64,000 bases of DNA from Deltaproteobacteria bacterium (GTDB lineage: Bacteria > Desulfobacterota > Desulfobacteria > Desulfobacterales > SURF-15), in contig JAHEHB010000001.1 in the NCBI GenBank assembly GCA_024644775.1, positions 1 to 64,000 of the forward strand. Reading direction: 5' to 3'. The translations under genes were made by a program, and so were the position numbers. The notes under the pieces are model-generated. The model ran no database searches. It saw nothing but the letters and a program-made list of their open reading frames with translations, and was not told the DNA's origin. Below are positions 27,849 through 35,894 of this stretch, piece by piece. Numbering within the stretch: the stretch's first letter is position 1; every line of letters begins with the position of its first letter.

Positions 27849-28006
27849 ATAGCCAATTCCCAAACGTCCCAGTTTGCCCAATCTCTGTGTCAGACATCCG
27901 CCGGCGGATTAATCCTCGAAATACTCCATGTATTCCTGTGGTTAATCCGCCAAGGCGGACCGCTTCCTTGACCTTGAACAAACTGAAACGTTTTGAAACA
28001 GGCTCT
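27849..28006. mobile_element. MITE-like element with terminal inverted repeats, copy 1
   Basis: About 158 bp. The ends are imperfect inverted repeats of about 28 bp (AGCCAATTCCCAAACGTCCC at the left; the right end reads ACGTTTTGAAACAGGCTCT), and there is an internal inverted pair GCGGATTAATCC/GGTTAATCCGC with CCAAGGCGG. The reverse complement recurs at 60099-60257 with only scattered mismatches. No transposase frame is present, so it would be non-autonomous. It lies directly upstream of lysK. Confidence 0.75.
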
Positions 28007-28070
28007 AAAATTCTTTTTAAACATTCTTTAACACATGTTTTGAAATTTTCATATTTAAATAAACATCATC

Positions 28071-28140
28071 AAATTGGATCGGACGACGGATAATCCCGCT
28101 ACCCTCGGGTGCGGGGATTATCCGTCGTCCGATCCAATTT
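28071..28140. terminator. Long near-perfect hairpin overlapping the 3' end of the EamA gene
   Basis: A 29-nt left arm (from AAATTGGATCGGACGACGGA) is matched by a 30-nt right arm with a single bulged G; ACCC/GGGT continues the pairing into the loop. On the minus strand the arms encode the last 13 residues and the TAG of the EamA transporter. It probably stabilises or ends that transcript before lysK. Confidence 0.7.
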
Positions 28141-28995
28141 GGTTGGAAGAATATTCAAACCGATTCCACAACTGAAAATCATAAGCGCACCCGTCATCAA
28201 TCTCCAATCCAAGGGTTCCCCCAGGTAAATAACCCCAAAACAGGCTACAAGTGGTACTTCGGCCGTCATCATAACGCTCACTTTAGGTGCTGGAATACGA
28301 ATTAAAGCCTGATTGATTGATAGCTGGGCGCCAATCGAAAAAATAGCCACTGCGGCCAGCATCATCCAGGTATCAGACCCGGCAGGTACAAGTGGGCCCT
28401 TCTGCAAAAGGAGCGGCACGAGACTGGCTACGGTTCCTGTGAGGCAAAGATAAAAAAACAAGGTATAAATATTGTTCTCTTTCCCCAATCTACGAACCAA
28501 AAGCAGCGTAAGGGCGCATAAACCCGAAGCGATTAAAGCAAAGAGATGTCCTAAGCCAAGATACGTCTCGCCAGATTCCACAGGCCAGAGAATGAGTGTG
28601 GTACCGATGAACGCACCGATAATAAACGGCCAAGCCCCTTTGTGCGTTGGCTCTCCGGTTAACCAAGGTGAAAGAAGAGCCGTGAAGGCTGGATAAAGGT
28701 AGAACAGCACCATTGCTACGGAGAGGGGGATCCTTTGAAATGATGCCACCAAAAGCAAAAAGGCAACCACTCCGCACACACCACGCAGGGTGAGAAGGGT
28801 GCGCTGCTTACCCCAGAGGTTCAGCCCCAAAATTCGGACCATAACAGGCACCAGCACAAGACCAATGCCAAATCGACCCAAACCTATTTGCCAAATACTT
28901 AGATGGGCACCCGCCAGTTTCGCTGAACTGCTCATAGCAGCGTAGAATAAAGGGGCCAAGCCAATCCAGATCAATCCACTGAAAGCGCGTTGCAT
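28099..28995 (-). CDS. EamA/DMT-family permease
   Basis: A 298-residue inner-membrane protein with ten hydrophobic segments in two EamA halves (for example WIGLAPLFYAAMSSSAKLAG and, in the second half, PAPKVSVMMTAEVPLVACFG). The family exports or imports amino acids, nucleosides or other metabolites; the substrate is unknown. The open frame extends to 29082, but the extra 29 residues are highly charged and encoded within a hairpin, while ATG 28995 has GAGAGGG nine or ten bases ahead. The C-terminal 13 residues are encoded by one arm of a long palindrome, which is unusual. Confidence 0.85.
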   Translation of the reverse strand: MQRAFSGLIWIGLAPLFYAAMSSSAKLAGAHLSIWQIGLGRFGIGLVLVPVMVRILGLNLWGKQRTLLTLRGVCGVVAFLLLVASFQRIPLSVAMVLFYLYPAFTALLSPWLTGEPTHKGAWPFIIGAFIGTTLILWPVESGETYLGLGHLFALIASGLCALTLLLVRRLGKENNIYTLFFYLCLTGTVASLVPLLLQKGPLVPAGSDTWMMLAAVAIFSIGAQLSINQALIRIPAPKVSVMMTAEVPLVACFGVIYLGEPLDWRLMTGALMIFSCGIGLNILPTKLDRTTDNPRTRG

Positions 28996-29030
28996 TTTTG
29001 TTCCGACCCTCTCTTCTAGAGATCGTGTAG

Positions 29031-29078
29031 TTCTGCTGTTTGATGAATCCCGTCGGGGTTCATCAAATTTAAGCAGAA
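29031..29078. repeat. Hairpin upstream of the EamA gene
   Basis: TTTGATGAATCCCG and CGGGGTTCATCAAA form a 14-bp stem (one wobble), and outer arms TTCTGCT/AGCAGAA extend it. It lies in the EamA 5' region, 36-83 bases ahead of the proposed ATG. It could be an attenuator or part of the leader. Confidence 0.5.
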
Positions 29079-29201
29079 TCACCCGATATTGAATAATGAA
29101 AATAGATTACCAAAATAAGGACATATGACAAGTATTTCCTGGTCTTCGACTATTTATTTTGCAACAGCCTCGTTACACGATAAATTTATTGCACATATGA
29201 C

Positions 29202-29230
29202 TTGATTTGTATAAAAAACAAGTTATTATA
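29202..29230 (+). promoter_or_regulatory. Candidate promoter of the cold-shock gene
   Basis: TTGATT (29202-29207), a 17-base spacer and ATTATA (29225-29230) fit sigma-70. The predicted leader to the ATG at 29357 would be about 120 bases. Confidence 0.45.
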
Positions 29231-29286
29231 AAGTAAATCATTAAGGATAGGTCCTTTTTGGTGGGGTGGTTTCGTTCTGAGGGGAT

Positions 29287-29323
29287 GTTTCATTTGTCAG
29301 AGTGGCATCCTGAGGTATGAAAC
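29287..29323 (+). promoter_or_regulatory. Structured 5' leader of the cold-shock gene
   Basis: GTTTCAT (29287-29293) pairs with ATGAAAC (29317-29323), with an inner CAG/CTG pairing. Long structured leaders are known to govern translation of cspA-type mRNAs with temperature; whether this one does is unknown. Confidence 0.4.
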
Positions 29324-29356
29324 TATGAGTAACAATTTTGAAAGGAGCGTGTCACA

Positions 29357-29557
29357 ATGGCAAATGGCGTCGTAAAATGGTTTAATGAGAGAAAAGGCTA
29401 TGGTTTCATTGAGCAAGAAGATGGCCCGGATGTTTTCGTTCATCATTCTGGAATCAATACGGAGGGTTTTAGAACGCTGAACGAAGGCGATCGGGTTACC
29501 TTCGAAATCGAGCAGGGGAAGAAAGGTCCTTCCGCAGTAAATGTCACTGTCGTATAG
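29357..29557 (+). CDS. Cold-shock domain protein
   Basis: A 66-residue single cold-shock domain. Both RNA-binding motifs are present: RNP1 KGYGFIE (residues 14-20) and RNP2 VFVHHSGI (27-34), with the usual [14 protein letters not shown] opening. It binds single-stranded RNA/DNA and acts as an RNA chaperone. The strong ribosome site GAAAGGAG and a terminator immediately behind the gene show a monocistronic unit. The gene symbol is left open because several csp paralogues are usual. Confidence 0.96.
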   Translation: MANGVVKWFNERKGYGFIEQEDGPDVFVHHSGINTEGFRTLNEGDRVTFEIEQGKKGPSAVNVTVV

Positions 29558-29573
29558 GTCGCGAATTCAATTT

Positions 29574-29617
29574 AAAAAAGGGTAGGCTATCAGACAATGA
29601 GGACTGCCCTTTTTTTC
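29574..29617 (+). terminator. Intrinsic terminator of the cold-shock gene
   Basis: AAAAAAGGGTAG pairs with CTGCCCTTTTTTT (one wobble) across about 18 bases and ends in a T-run. Confidence 0.7.
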
Positions 29618-29702
29618 AAAAGCCTCCCTTAGTTTACCGGAAAATGTTTGCGTAACCAATTTGCACTGGCATGATCTCATCATTTTTATGAGCTCATCCT
29701 CA

Positions 29703-29867
29703 TCATCCTGATTCTTTTTCCGCACCAGACACTTGGGTATTGTCCTCTTTTCCTGTCACCTGACAAGCATCCCGCACTCAGGTAGAAATCCCCAATTTGG
29801 GCAGGATGTAAGCTTGTAAAAGAAACCAGACACCAATGATCAGCAGAAATATTAGAATTTCATTCAT
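29703..29867 (-). CDS. Candidate selenoprotein micro-peptide, one membrane helix, Sec at UGA 29778-29780
   Basis: A 54-codon gene missed by standard calling. An ATG at 29867 lies 7-8 bases behind a strong AAGGAG. Residues 1-20 are a membrane helix (MNEILIFLLIIGVWFLLQAY), followed by ILPKLGIST. Codon 30 is TGA, and the frame continues as VRDACQVTGKEDNTQ and a charged tail to a second TGA at 29703-29705. Sec30 and Cys35 could form a selenenylsulfide. A 6-bp stem with an AGGU loop starts 10 bases behind the UGA. I recall small deltaproteobacterial membrane peptides of the shape LPKLGVPT-(C/U)-x-x-x-x-C but cannot check. It begins 11 bases behind the mobB stop, so it is co-transcribed with the molybdopterin gene. 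The alternative is a 29-residue peptide ending at the UGA. Confidence 0.65.
29752..29767 (-). promoter_or_regulatory. SECIS-like stem-loop of the micro-peptide
   Basis: On the minus strand CTTGTC pairs with GACAGG (6 bp, one wobble) around AGGT, 10 bases behind the in-frame UGA. It resembles the fdhA element nearby in stem length and GGU loop. Confidence 0.6.
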
Positions 29868-29878
29868 AAATCCACTCC

Positions 29879-30409
29879 TTAGAACTGCTTGCAAACCCTT
29901 ATCGAATCAGAGGGCATATTGTTGGTTTTCAGAAAATTCTTTTCGATCAGATCTGCCAGGCTTTCCGCATCATCAAAATTGAATTTCGGAATATTCACGG
30001 TAATGCTTGTATCGGTCACCACTGCAATGAGGTGATCGTTTTGTCCGCAAACGGATTCACTGGACCTCAATTTACGAATCACTTCAATTTTGGGTTTGTC
30101 TTCCTTTTTATACCCCTCAGTGATAACGAGATCCACATCCTGAAAATAGGGTTGAAGACCATCGAGGGTATCGCAAGGATTTTCTTTTACCATGGCAATC
30201 TTCCCCGCAGATGCCACCATAACCGCGTCGGCGCCGGCTTCCTTATGTCGCCAGCTGTCCTTGCCTTTTATGTCGAAATTAAACCCGTGAAGCGCATGCT
30301 TGACTACGCCGACCCGATACCCTCGCTTTTTCAATTCTGGAATCAGCTTCTCTATCAAAGTCGTTTTTCCGGATCCGGATTTTCCGACTACCGAAATCAC
30401 AGGCGGCAT
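29879..30409 (-). CDS. mobB: Molybdopterin-guanine dinucleotide biosynthesis protein MobB
   Basis: A 176-residue P-loop GTPase. The Walker A motif is VGKSGSGKTTLIEKL near residue 7; HALHGFNFDIKGKDSWRHKEAGA and the DLVITEGYKKEDKPKIEVIR signature are characteristic of MobB. It assists MobA in attaching GMP to molybdopterin, making the bis-MGD cofactor used by formate dehydrogenase, which the fdhA gene in this window would need. The start at MPPVISVVG has GGAGG ahead of it; an in-frame upstream ATG (30427) adds six residues. It lies downstream of aroB on the same strand with a 143-base gap, and ahead of the putative Sec micro-peptide. Confidence 0.92.
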   Translation of the reverse strand: MPPVISVVGKSGSGKTTLIEKLIPELKKRGYRVGVVKHALHGFNFDIKGKDSWRHKEAGADAVMVASAGKIAMVKENPCDTLDGLQPYFQDVDLVITEGYKKEDKPKIEVIRKLRSSESVCGQNDHLIAVVTDTSITVNIPKFNFDDAESLADLIEKNFLKTNNMPSDSIRVCKQF

Positions 30410-30552
30410 ACTCAAAATCCTCCACAAAACTGCTCATAACACAATCTGGGGTTTTTTCTACGAACTACAGCTATGTCCCTTACAGATTAAGTGTTCTGCA
30501 GTGACGAAGTCAAACTAAGTCGCAAACTTCGCATTGTCAAGGTTCATCATTT

Positions 30553-31590
30553 TTATCCATCCCCCAACAAATCCATGGCTTCCAACTCCAATTCTCCCAT
30601 GGCAATTTTTTCAACAATCGCATTTCCAATGCCATCCAACAATACAAAATGGATCCAATCGCCCCCTCGCTTTTTATCTTTTCTTAATGCATCCATAACC
30701 GCTGCCTTATCGACAGGAACGTTTACGGGGAGGTTAAGCCTTTTTAGAAGATTTTCGATTCGTTTTACATCTTCTTTTGACAGGAGCCTCCGTTTCTCAG
30801 ATAGCCTTGCGGCAACCACCATACCGGCGCATATCGCCTCCCCATGCGTAATGTCGGTGATTCTTTCAAATGCATGTCCAAACGTATGTCCAAGGTTGAG
30901 TACGCGTCGTATGCCCTTTTCGGTTTCATCCTGATTGACGATGGAGGACTTAAGAACGATGGAATCGCGAACGAGTCTTTCAATTGCTTCGGTGTCGAGG
31001 CAAAGCGCTTTATCATAATTATCTTCAATGTAGGTAAAGAGATCCGCATCGCCGAGGGCAGCATGTTTAACAATCTCACCAAAACCGCAACGGATTTCTT
31101 TTTCCGGCAAAGTTTTCAACAGGGTTGTGTCACAGATGACAAACTCCGGTTGATTGAACACGCCTACGATATTTTTATATCCTTTTAGATTAACCCCGTT
31201 TTTCCCCCCCACACTGGCATCCACTTGAGAAAGTAGCGTTGTCGCCACAAAACCGAATCGAATACCTCTCATATAGGTGGACGCCACGAAGCCCGCAATA
31301 TCACACACAATACCACCGCCAATGCCAACAATAAAAGAAGACCGGTCCACCTCCAAGGCCAGCAATTCTCCATAAATGGTTTTTAGAGTATCCAGTGTTT
31401 TTACGGATTCTCCAGTTCCGATTCTAATAACCTTCCAAGGTGGAAAAGAATCATGATAAACACTCGATACGGTGGTGTCTGTGATAATGATGGCGCTCTC
31501 TGTCGGCACATACTTCGTTACATTTTGAAGTGTTTCGCCTAATAGCAATGACGACTCGCCGGTAAGACCTGCAATCTTAAATGTTTCCAT
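30553..31590 (-). CDS. aroB: 3-Dehydroquinate synthase
   Basis: A 345-residue NAD- and metal-dependent cyclase of the shikimate pathway, converting DAHP to 3-dehydroquinate. The NAD site reads GIGGGIVCDIAGFVAST near residue 90. FVATTLLSQVDASVGGKNGVN and GFGEIVKHA follow, and the metal-binding residues lie in the latter, in LNLGHTFGHAFE and in HGEAICAGM. The length is normal. The gene appears to start a minus-strand unit (aroB, mobB, micro-peptide). Confidence 0.96.
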   Translation of the reverse strand: METFKIAGLTGESSLLLGETLQNVTKYVPTESAIIITDTTVSSVYHDSFPPWKVIRIGTGESVKTLDTLKTIYGELLALEVDRSSFIVGIGGGIVCDIAGFVASTYMRGIRFGFVATTLLSQVDASVGGKNGVNLKGYKNIVGVFNQPEFVICDTTLLKTLPEKEIRCGFGEIVKHAALGDADLFTYIEDNYDKALCLDTEAIERLVRDSIVLKSSIVNQDETEKGIRRVLNLGHTFGHAFERITDITHGEAICAGMVVAARLSEKRRLLSKEDVKRIENLLKRLNLPVNVPVDKAAVMDALRKDKKRGGDWIHFVLLDGIGNAIVEKIAMGELELEAMDLLGDG

Positions 31591-31773
31591 TCGTGCTCCT
31601 AACCCGGATCTCGCCTATATTTTTTCTTCGTGCCTTCGTGTCTTGGTGGTTGGAAATAAATTCTACTATAAAATATAAAAAAAACATTCCAGTATGAAGA
31701 TCACTAACCTGCTGCTGGATACACACGTTTTTCTAAGATCAATTTTTTAGACAAGTGATAATGACAAGGCAAG

Positions 31774-32550
31774 CTATACGATCAACGTGGACTGGGAATA
31801 TCCGCCGTCCACGGATAGAGATTCACCGGTGACAAAATCTGAAGCGTTGCTTGCCAGAAAGACAGCCGGGCCGGCGAAATCACTCGGATTCCCCCAGCGG
31901 CCGGCAGGTGTGCGGCTTTCGACATGTTCATCCAGACCAGGAAAGGCCTTTCGAGAACCTTTCGTTAACGGTGTATCAATCCAGCCAGGCAGAATCGCAT
32001 TGACTTGAATATTATCCGAAGCCCAGGCAATCGCCAGACTGCTCGTTAATTTTACGATGCCAGCCTTACTGCAGGCATACGGCGTGGCCTTAGCAGAACC
32101 CACGATGGATGTCATGGAACCGATGTTTATGATTTTACCGCCGCGGTTTTTCATGATCGGATAAACTGTTTGTGAACACAAAAATGCACCCCGAAGGTTT
32201 ATTTCCAAAACTTCATCCCATTCGTTCTCCGTGAATTCCTGCGGCATCTTTCGAATGTTCACCCCGGCGTTGTTCACCAGGATATCGATTTTGCCAAAAG
32301 CGTCAACGACTTGCCGAACCATCTCTTGTATGCTTTTTGCTTGGCGAACGTCCACCTGAATCCCCACTGCTTTCACACCAAAGGTCTCTTTAATCTCTTC
32401 TACCGCCTCAGCGGTCTTGGCCTCGTTTCGTGCGGCAACAACAACGGCGCTTCCGGCCGACGCCAACCCCCGTGCAATTCCATTACCAATACCGCTATTG
32501 CCACCGGTGACGATGGTAACCTTACCTTCTAGGTTGAATAAATGCTTCAC
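31774..32550 (-). CDS. Short-chain dehydrogenase (gluconate 5-dehydrogenase-like)
   Basis: A 258-residue classical SDR with VTGGNSGIGNGIARG near residue 15, NNAGVN near 93, catalytic Ser in NIGSMTSIVGS and YACSKAG near 159, ending in VTGESLSVDGGYSQS. The sequence is of the gluconate-5-dehydrogenase/2-deoxy-gluconate-3-dehydrogenase type, though many such proteins act on other hydroxy compounds. It is the last gene of a minus-strand series after the TRAP DctPQM genes and the 3-hydroxyacyl-CoA dehydrogenase gene, so it may oxidise the imported substrate or its CoA derivative. Confidence 0.88.
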   Translation of the reverse strand: MKHLFNLEGKVTIVTGGNSGIGNGIARGLASAGSAVVVAARNEAKTAEAVEEIKETFGVKAVGIQVDVRQAKSIQEMVRQVVDAFGKIDILVNNAGVNIRKMPQEFTENEWDEVLEINLRGAFLCSQTVYPIMKNRGGKIINIGSMTSIVGSAKATPYACSKAGIVKLTSSLAIAWASDNIQVNAILPGWIDTPLTKGSRKAFPGLDEHVESRTPAGRWGNPSDFAGPAVFLASNASDFVTGESLSVDGGYSQSTLIV

Positions 32551-32707
32551 TGGATTCGTCCTCCCTGTTATTATCTGTATTAAATGGCATTGGTTTAGTG
32601 GTCTTTTGTCATTGGCGAACCTTGCTGCGAGTCTGAGTCATCAATATTTTTTAAATAACCAATGACAGATAACAAACGGCGCTGTTTATGGTTCCGATAC
32701 CAGACGA

Positions 32708-33673
32708 TCAGCCTTCTTTTTTCTCCGCCTTCTGTTCTTCTCGAAACAGCCGAAGCCTTTCAAACAGCTTGCGGTCTCGATTTCGCTTGATTGTTTGGGT
32801 GGCATCTCCTCCGTAAGTGTAAAAACCCTTTTGGTTCTTTAGGCCGAGACGCCCCTGATCAATGAATTTACCGATCAACCGTGATGGTTTGAATTGATCT
32901 TGGTTCAGTTTATCGTACAGGTATTGAAAAATGGCCTGATAGGTATCCAACCCTGCCTGATCGGCAATTTCAAAAGGTCCATAGGCACCCAACCTGAAAC
33001 CAAAGGAGGATTTTACGATGCGATCCACCTCCTGGGGGGTGGCCAACCCTTCCTCAACAATGGTCAGCGCCTCGGCTGCCATGGCAAACTGAATACGATT
33101 GGCAACAAACCCCGGCGCATTCCGGCAAGTGGTGGGAAACTTCCCAATATGCTTCATAAATGCAATCGTACGGTCAGCGGTTTCCCGGGACGTGGTTTTA
33201 GCGGGAATAATTTCGATACAGGGCGTTATGGGAGGTGGGTGAAACCAATGGGTTCCGATGACCCGCTCGGGATGCTTCGTGACACGGCTAAATTCATTGA
33301 TATCAAACGAAGACGTATTGGTTGCCAGTATCGCCTTTGAAGGAGCAGCAGCATCCAGTTGACGAAAAACGGTCTTTTTTAGTTCGAGATTTTCGGAAAC
33401 GGCCTCAAGTACATAGTCGACACCCTGAGCGGCCGCTTCAAGATCCCTACGAAATTGAATCCGGTCGAGTGCTGGCCCAACTTGCATCGCCTCAATCCCA
33501 CCCAATTCAACCATGTATTGAAGATTTTCTTCGACCCAACTACGTGCTTGCAGTAATAGATCATCCGATTGATCTACCAGCGTAACGTCGAGGGAATTTA
33601 CAGCAAAGACCTGGGCAATGCCATGTCCCATAACGCCGGCGCCTACGACCAGTATCTTTTGAATATCCTCCAT
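32708..33673 (-). CDS. 3-Hydroxyacyl-CoA (3-hydroxybutyryl-CoA-type) dehydrogenase
   Basis: A 321-residue NAD enzyme of the HBD/FadB C-domain family. The Rossmann motif is LVVGAGVMGHGIAQVFA near residue 8. The catalytic His lies in GTHWFHPPP (near 138) and Glu in the following EIIPAKTT, with the family signature NAPGFVANRIQ near 187. It interconverts 3-hydroxyacyl-CoA and 3-oxoacyl-CoA. The internal ATG at 33673 has GGAGG just ahead; an ATG at 33685 would add four residues. It lies behind the TRAP transporter genes and ahead of an SDR gene, suggesting that the imported acid is activated and oxidised. Confidence 0.9.
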   Translation of the reverse strand: MEDIQKILVVGAGVMGHGIAQVFAVNSLDVTLVDQSDDLLLQARSWVEENLQYMVELGGIEAMQVGPALDRIQFRRDLEAAAQGVDYVLEAVSENLELKKTVFRQLDAAAPSKAILATNTSSFDINEFSRVTKHPERVIGTHWFHPPPITPCIEIIPAKTTSRETADRTIAFMKHIGKFPTTCRNAPGFVANRIQFAMAAEALTIVEEGLATPQEVDRIVKSSFGFRLGAYGPFEIADQAGLDTYQAIFQYLYDKLNQDQFKPSRLIGKFIDQGRLGLKNQKGFYTYGGDATQTIKRNRDRKLFERLRLFREEQKAEKKEG

Positions 33674-33750
33674 GGCCGCCTCCATCGGTTTATCCGTTAA
33701 GTATTACCGGTTGGGGTCACAAAAAAAATCTAATCAGCATTCTCATCGAT

Positions 33751-35076
33751 TTATTGGCCGAAGAGAAGGTTGGGAAGCCAGAGCGCAATTTGGGGAAAAA
33801 TCATAACGAGAATAAGCCCCAAACACTGCAGCCACATAAAATCAAGCATCCCCATGTAAATATCTCCCAAGTCGAGATCCGGCGCAACCCCTTTGAGATA
33901 ATACGCCGCCATGGCCACCGGCGGGGAGAGAAAGGCCGTTAGCAGATTCATGGATACAACGATACAAAACCAAACCATGTCGAAGCCAAGTTTCTCAACC
34001 ATGGGAAGAAAGATCGGCAGGAATATAAGGATGATGGCCGGCCACTCCAACGGCCAGCCGAGCAGAAAAATGAAAACCATGAGAAGAACCAGCATTGCAA
34101 AGGGGGGTAGATTCAATCCCAGAAGTTTTTCGGTGATCCAAAGCCCGGTCCCCAGACGGCCGAAAACGGACGCATAGCAGTTGGCCGCCACCCCGAGGAA
34201 AAGGACCAGACTCGAGGTCTGCAAGGTCAGATAGGCGGATTCCTTGACTTTTGTAAGGTTAAGACGCCGGTATACGATACTCAACACGACGGCACCCATG
34301 GCCCCCATAGCGGCTGCTTCTGTCGGTGTGGCTAGACCCAGAAGTATACTCCCCAGAGCGGCGAAAATGAGTAGGGCCGCCGGGATGATGCCGAGAAACA
34401 GCTCCTTTACAACTTGCCCCAGGGAAGTGGCTCTTTCCTCTAGTGGAAGGGGTGGTCCCAATTCCGGATTGCGATAACTCTTGTACATCGCATACGTGAT
34501 AAATATACCGGACAGTAGCAATCCCGGTACCAGCGCCGCGGCAAAAAGCTTTATTACGGAAACACCGGCGACCGGCCCCAGAAGAACCAGCATGACGCTG
34601 GGCGGAATGAGAATGCCCAAACATCCGCCGGCAGTAATCACTCCGGCAGACAGCCGTTGATTGTAATTCGCTTTCATCATGGGTGGAACGGCCAGCAGCC
34701 CGATCACGGTAATGCAGGCGCCGATGATGCCTGTGGCGGTGGCGAAAACAGTGGCCGTCATAAGGACCACCATATACAGGGAACCTTTTACACCCCCCAT
34801 TATGAGCTGAAACGCCTTGAAAAGACGTTCGATAATCCCGGCACGTTCAAGGATATACCCCATGAATACAAAAAGGGGCACCGCCGCTAGAACTTCTTCC
34901 TGCATGAAGCCGAAAGACTGAATGACCATAAGGTCAAAGACCATTCCGCCGAATCCGATGTAGCCAAAAACGATCGCCAAGATAATGAGTGTAAAGGCAA
35001 TCGGAAAGCCGAAAAAAATGGCAACCAGCAGCATGACGAGTTGAATCAGTCCCAGAATTTCCGAACTCATGGCCAC
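33751..35076 (-). CDS. dctM: TRAP transporter large permease (DctM)
   Basis: A 441-residue inner-membrane protein with about 12 hydrophobic helices. DctM signatures are visible: FGFPIAFTLIILAIVFGYIG, ATGIIGACITVIGLLAVPPM, GGCLGILIPPSVMLVLLG and, near the end, SPPVAMAAYYLKGVAP. It is the translocating subunit of a sodium-coupled tripartite importer. Its start overlaps the end of dctQ by 10 bases, so they are translationally coupled. No substrate can be assigned; the neighbouring dehydrogenases suggest a hydroxy- or branched-chain acid. Confidence 0.94.
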   Translation of the reverse strand: MAMSSEILGLIQLVMLLVAIFFGFPIAFTLIILAIVFGYIGFGGMVFDLMVIQSFGFMQEEVLAAVPLFVFMGYILERAGIIERLFKAFQLIMGGVKGSLYMVVLMTATVFATATGIIGACITVIGLLAVPPMMKANYNQRLSAGVITAGGCLGILIPPSVMLVLLGPVAGVSVIKLFAAALVPGLLLSGIFITYAMYKSYRNPELGPPLPLEERATSLGQVVKELFLGIIPAALLIFAALGSILLGLATPTEAAAMGAMGAVVLSIVYRRLNLTKVKESAYLTLQTSSLVLFLGVAANCYASVFGRLGTGLWITEKLLGLNLPPFAMLVLLMVFIFLLGWPLEWPAIILIFLPIFLPMVEKLGFDMVWFCIVVSMNLLTAFLSPPVAMAAYYLKGVAPDLDLGDIYMGMLDFMWLQCLGLILVMIFPQIALWLPNLLFGQ

Positions 35077-35582
35077 TCTCCCTTCACTGCAGCATAAATG
35101 CTTTTGAGTAATTCAGAAACACCTTGGATGAGCAAAAGGACAAGGGTGACCGGGATTACCGTCTTGAACGGATAGATAATCGGTCGCCAGGGGCTCACCG
35201 CAGTCTGCTCATTGATCGCCCATGAATGCGCCGCATACTCCCAGCCGGCCAAAAAAAACAGAAAAACGCCGGGGAAGAAAAAGAGAATGTAGAGGCTCGC
35301 ATCGACGATGCCCTGCCACCTGGGCGACCACAGCCGGTAGAGGATATCCGTTCGGATATGCCCCCCCTTAAGAAGCGTATAAGCGGCTCCCAGCATGTAC
35401 ATTGTTCCGTATATCATGTATGTGACATCATAGGCCCACACGGTGGGAGCATGGAAAAAATACCGTGCAAAGACTTCGTATACCAGGGCGCCAATCAAGG
35501 GAATAACCAGCCATGCGATGGCCTTGCCCCCCCAATCGGTAATGCTGTCTATGACGTGAGTGATTTTTAAAATCTCTTTCAA
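35067..35582 (-). CDS. dctQ: TRAP transporter small permease (DctQ)
   Basis: A 171-residue protein with four membrane helices. It carries the DctQ pattern: GKAIAWLVIPLIGALVYEVFARYFFHAPTVWA, then MYMLGAAYTLLKGGHIRTDILY and FLAGWEYAAHSWAI. It partners DctM in the membrane. It is separated from dctP by about 310 bases with a strong hairpin, an arrangement that would lower permease expression relative to the abundant binding protein. Confidence 0.93.
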   Translation of the reverse strand: MKEILKITHVIDSITDWGGKAIAWLVIPLIGALVYEVFARYFFHAPTVWAYDVTYMIYGTMYMLGAAYTLLKGGHIRTDILYRLWSPRWQGIVDASLYILFFFPGVFLFFLAGWEYAAHSWAINEQTAVSPWRPIIYPFKTVIPVTLVLLLIQGVSELLKSIYAAVKGEWP

Positions 35583-35894
35583 TTTATCAATCCTCCGGCA
35601 ATGCCATTGCTTTCACGTCTGCTTCATTAATAAACCCTTACGGATCGTTCAGAATAGGGAGAATGACGCGTTTTGTACGGACAACCGATAACCCTATAAA
35701 CCCTATGATCTGACCGCCCAAACCCATACCGTGGATTTTCTCCGGCGCCGTTCACCCCGATGTCGGAAATATGCTGATCTTGGAGATTTCATAAAACCGT
35801 CTCCAAGATCAGCGGCATCAAGGATGTTTTGAAAGAAACACGGCAGCGACACCTTGAATGAACCGTACGCCAGGGACGATCGGACAACCATTTG
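35583..35894. other. dctP-dctQ intergenic region
   Basis: About 310 bases without a gene. Apart from the hairpin at 35773-35813 and the dctQ ribosome site region, I see nothing recognisable. Confidence 0.4.
35773..35813 (-). terminator. Strong hairpin between dctP and dctQ
   Basis: A perfect 14-bp stem, GCTGATCTTGGAGA/TCTCCAAGATCAGC, with a 13-base loop lies 82-122 bases behind the dctP stop. It probably acts as a partial terminator or 3' stabiliser, giving more receptor than permease. Confidence 0.65.

Noticed and set aside
27887..28093. Similar small frames (INPRNTPCIP...) here and at 60089-60283
   Set aside because: The shared peptide comes from the duplicated MITE-like element, which is non-coding; the match reflects the DNA repeat.
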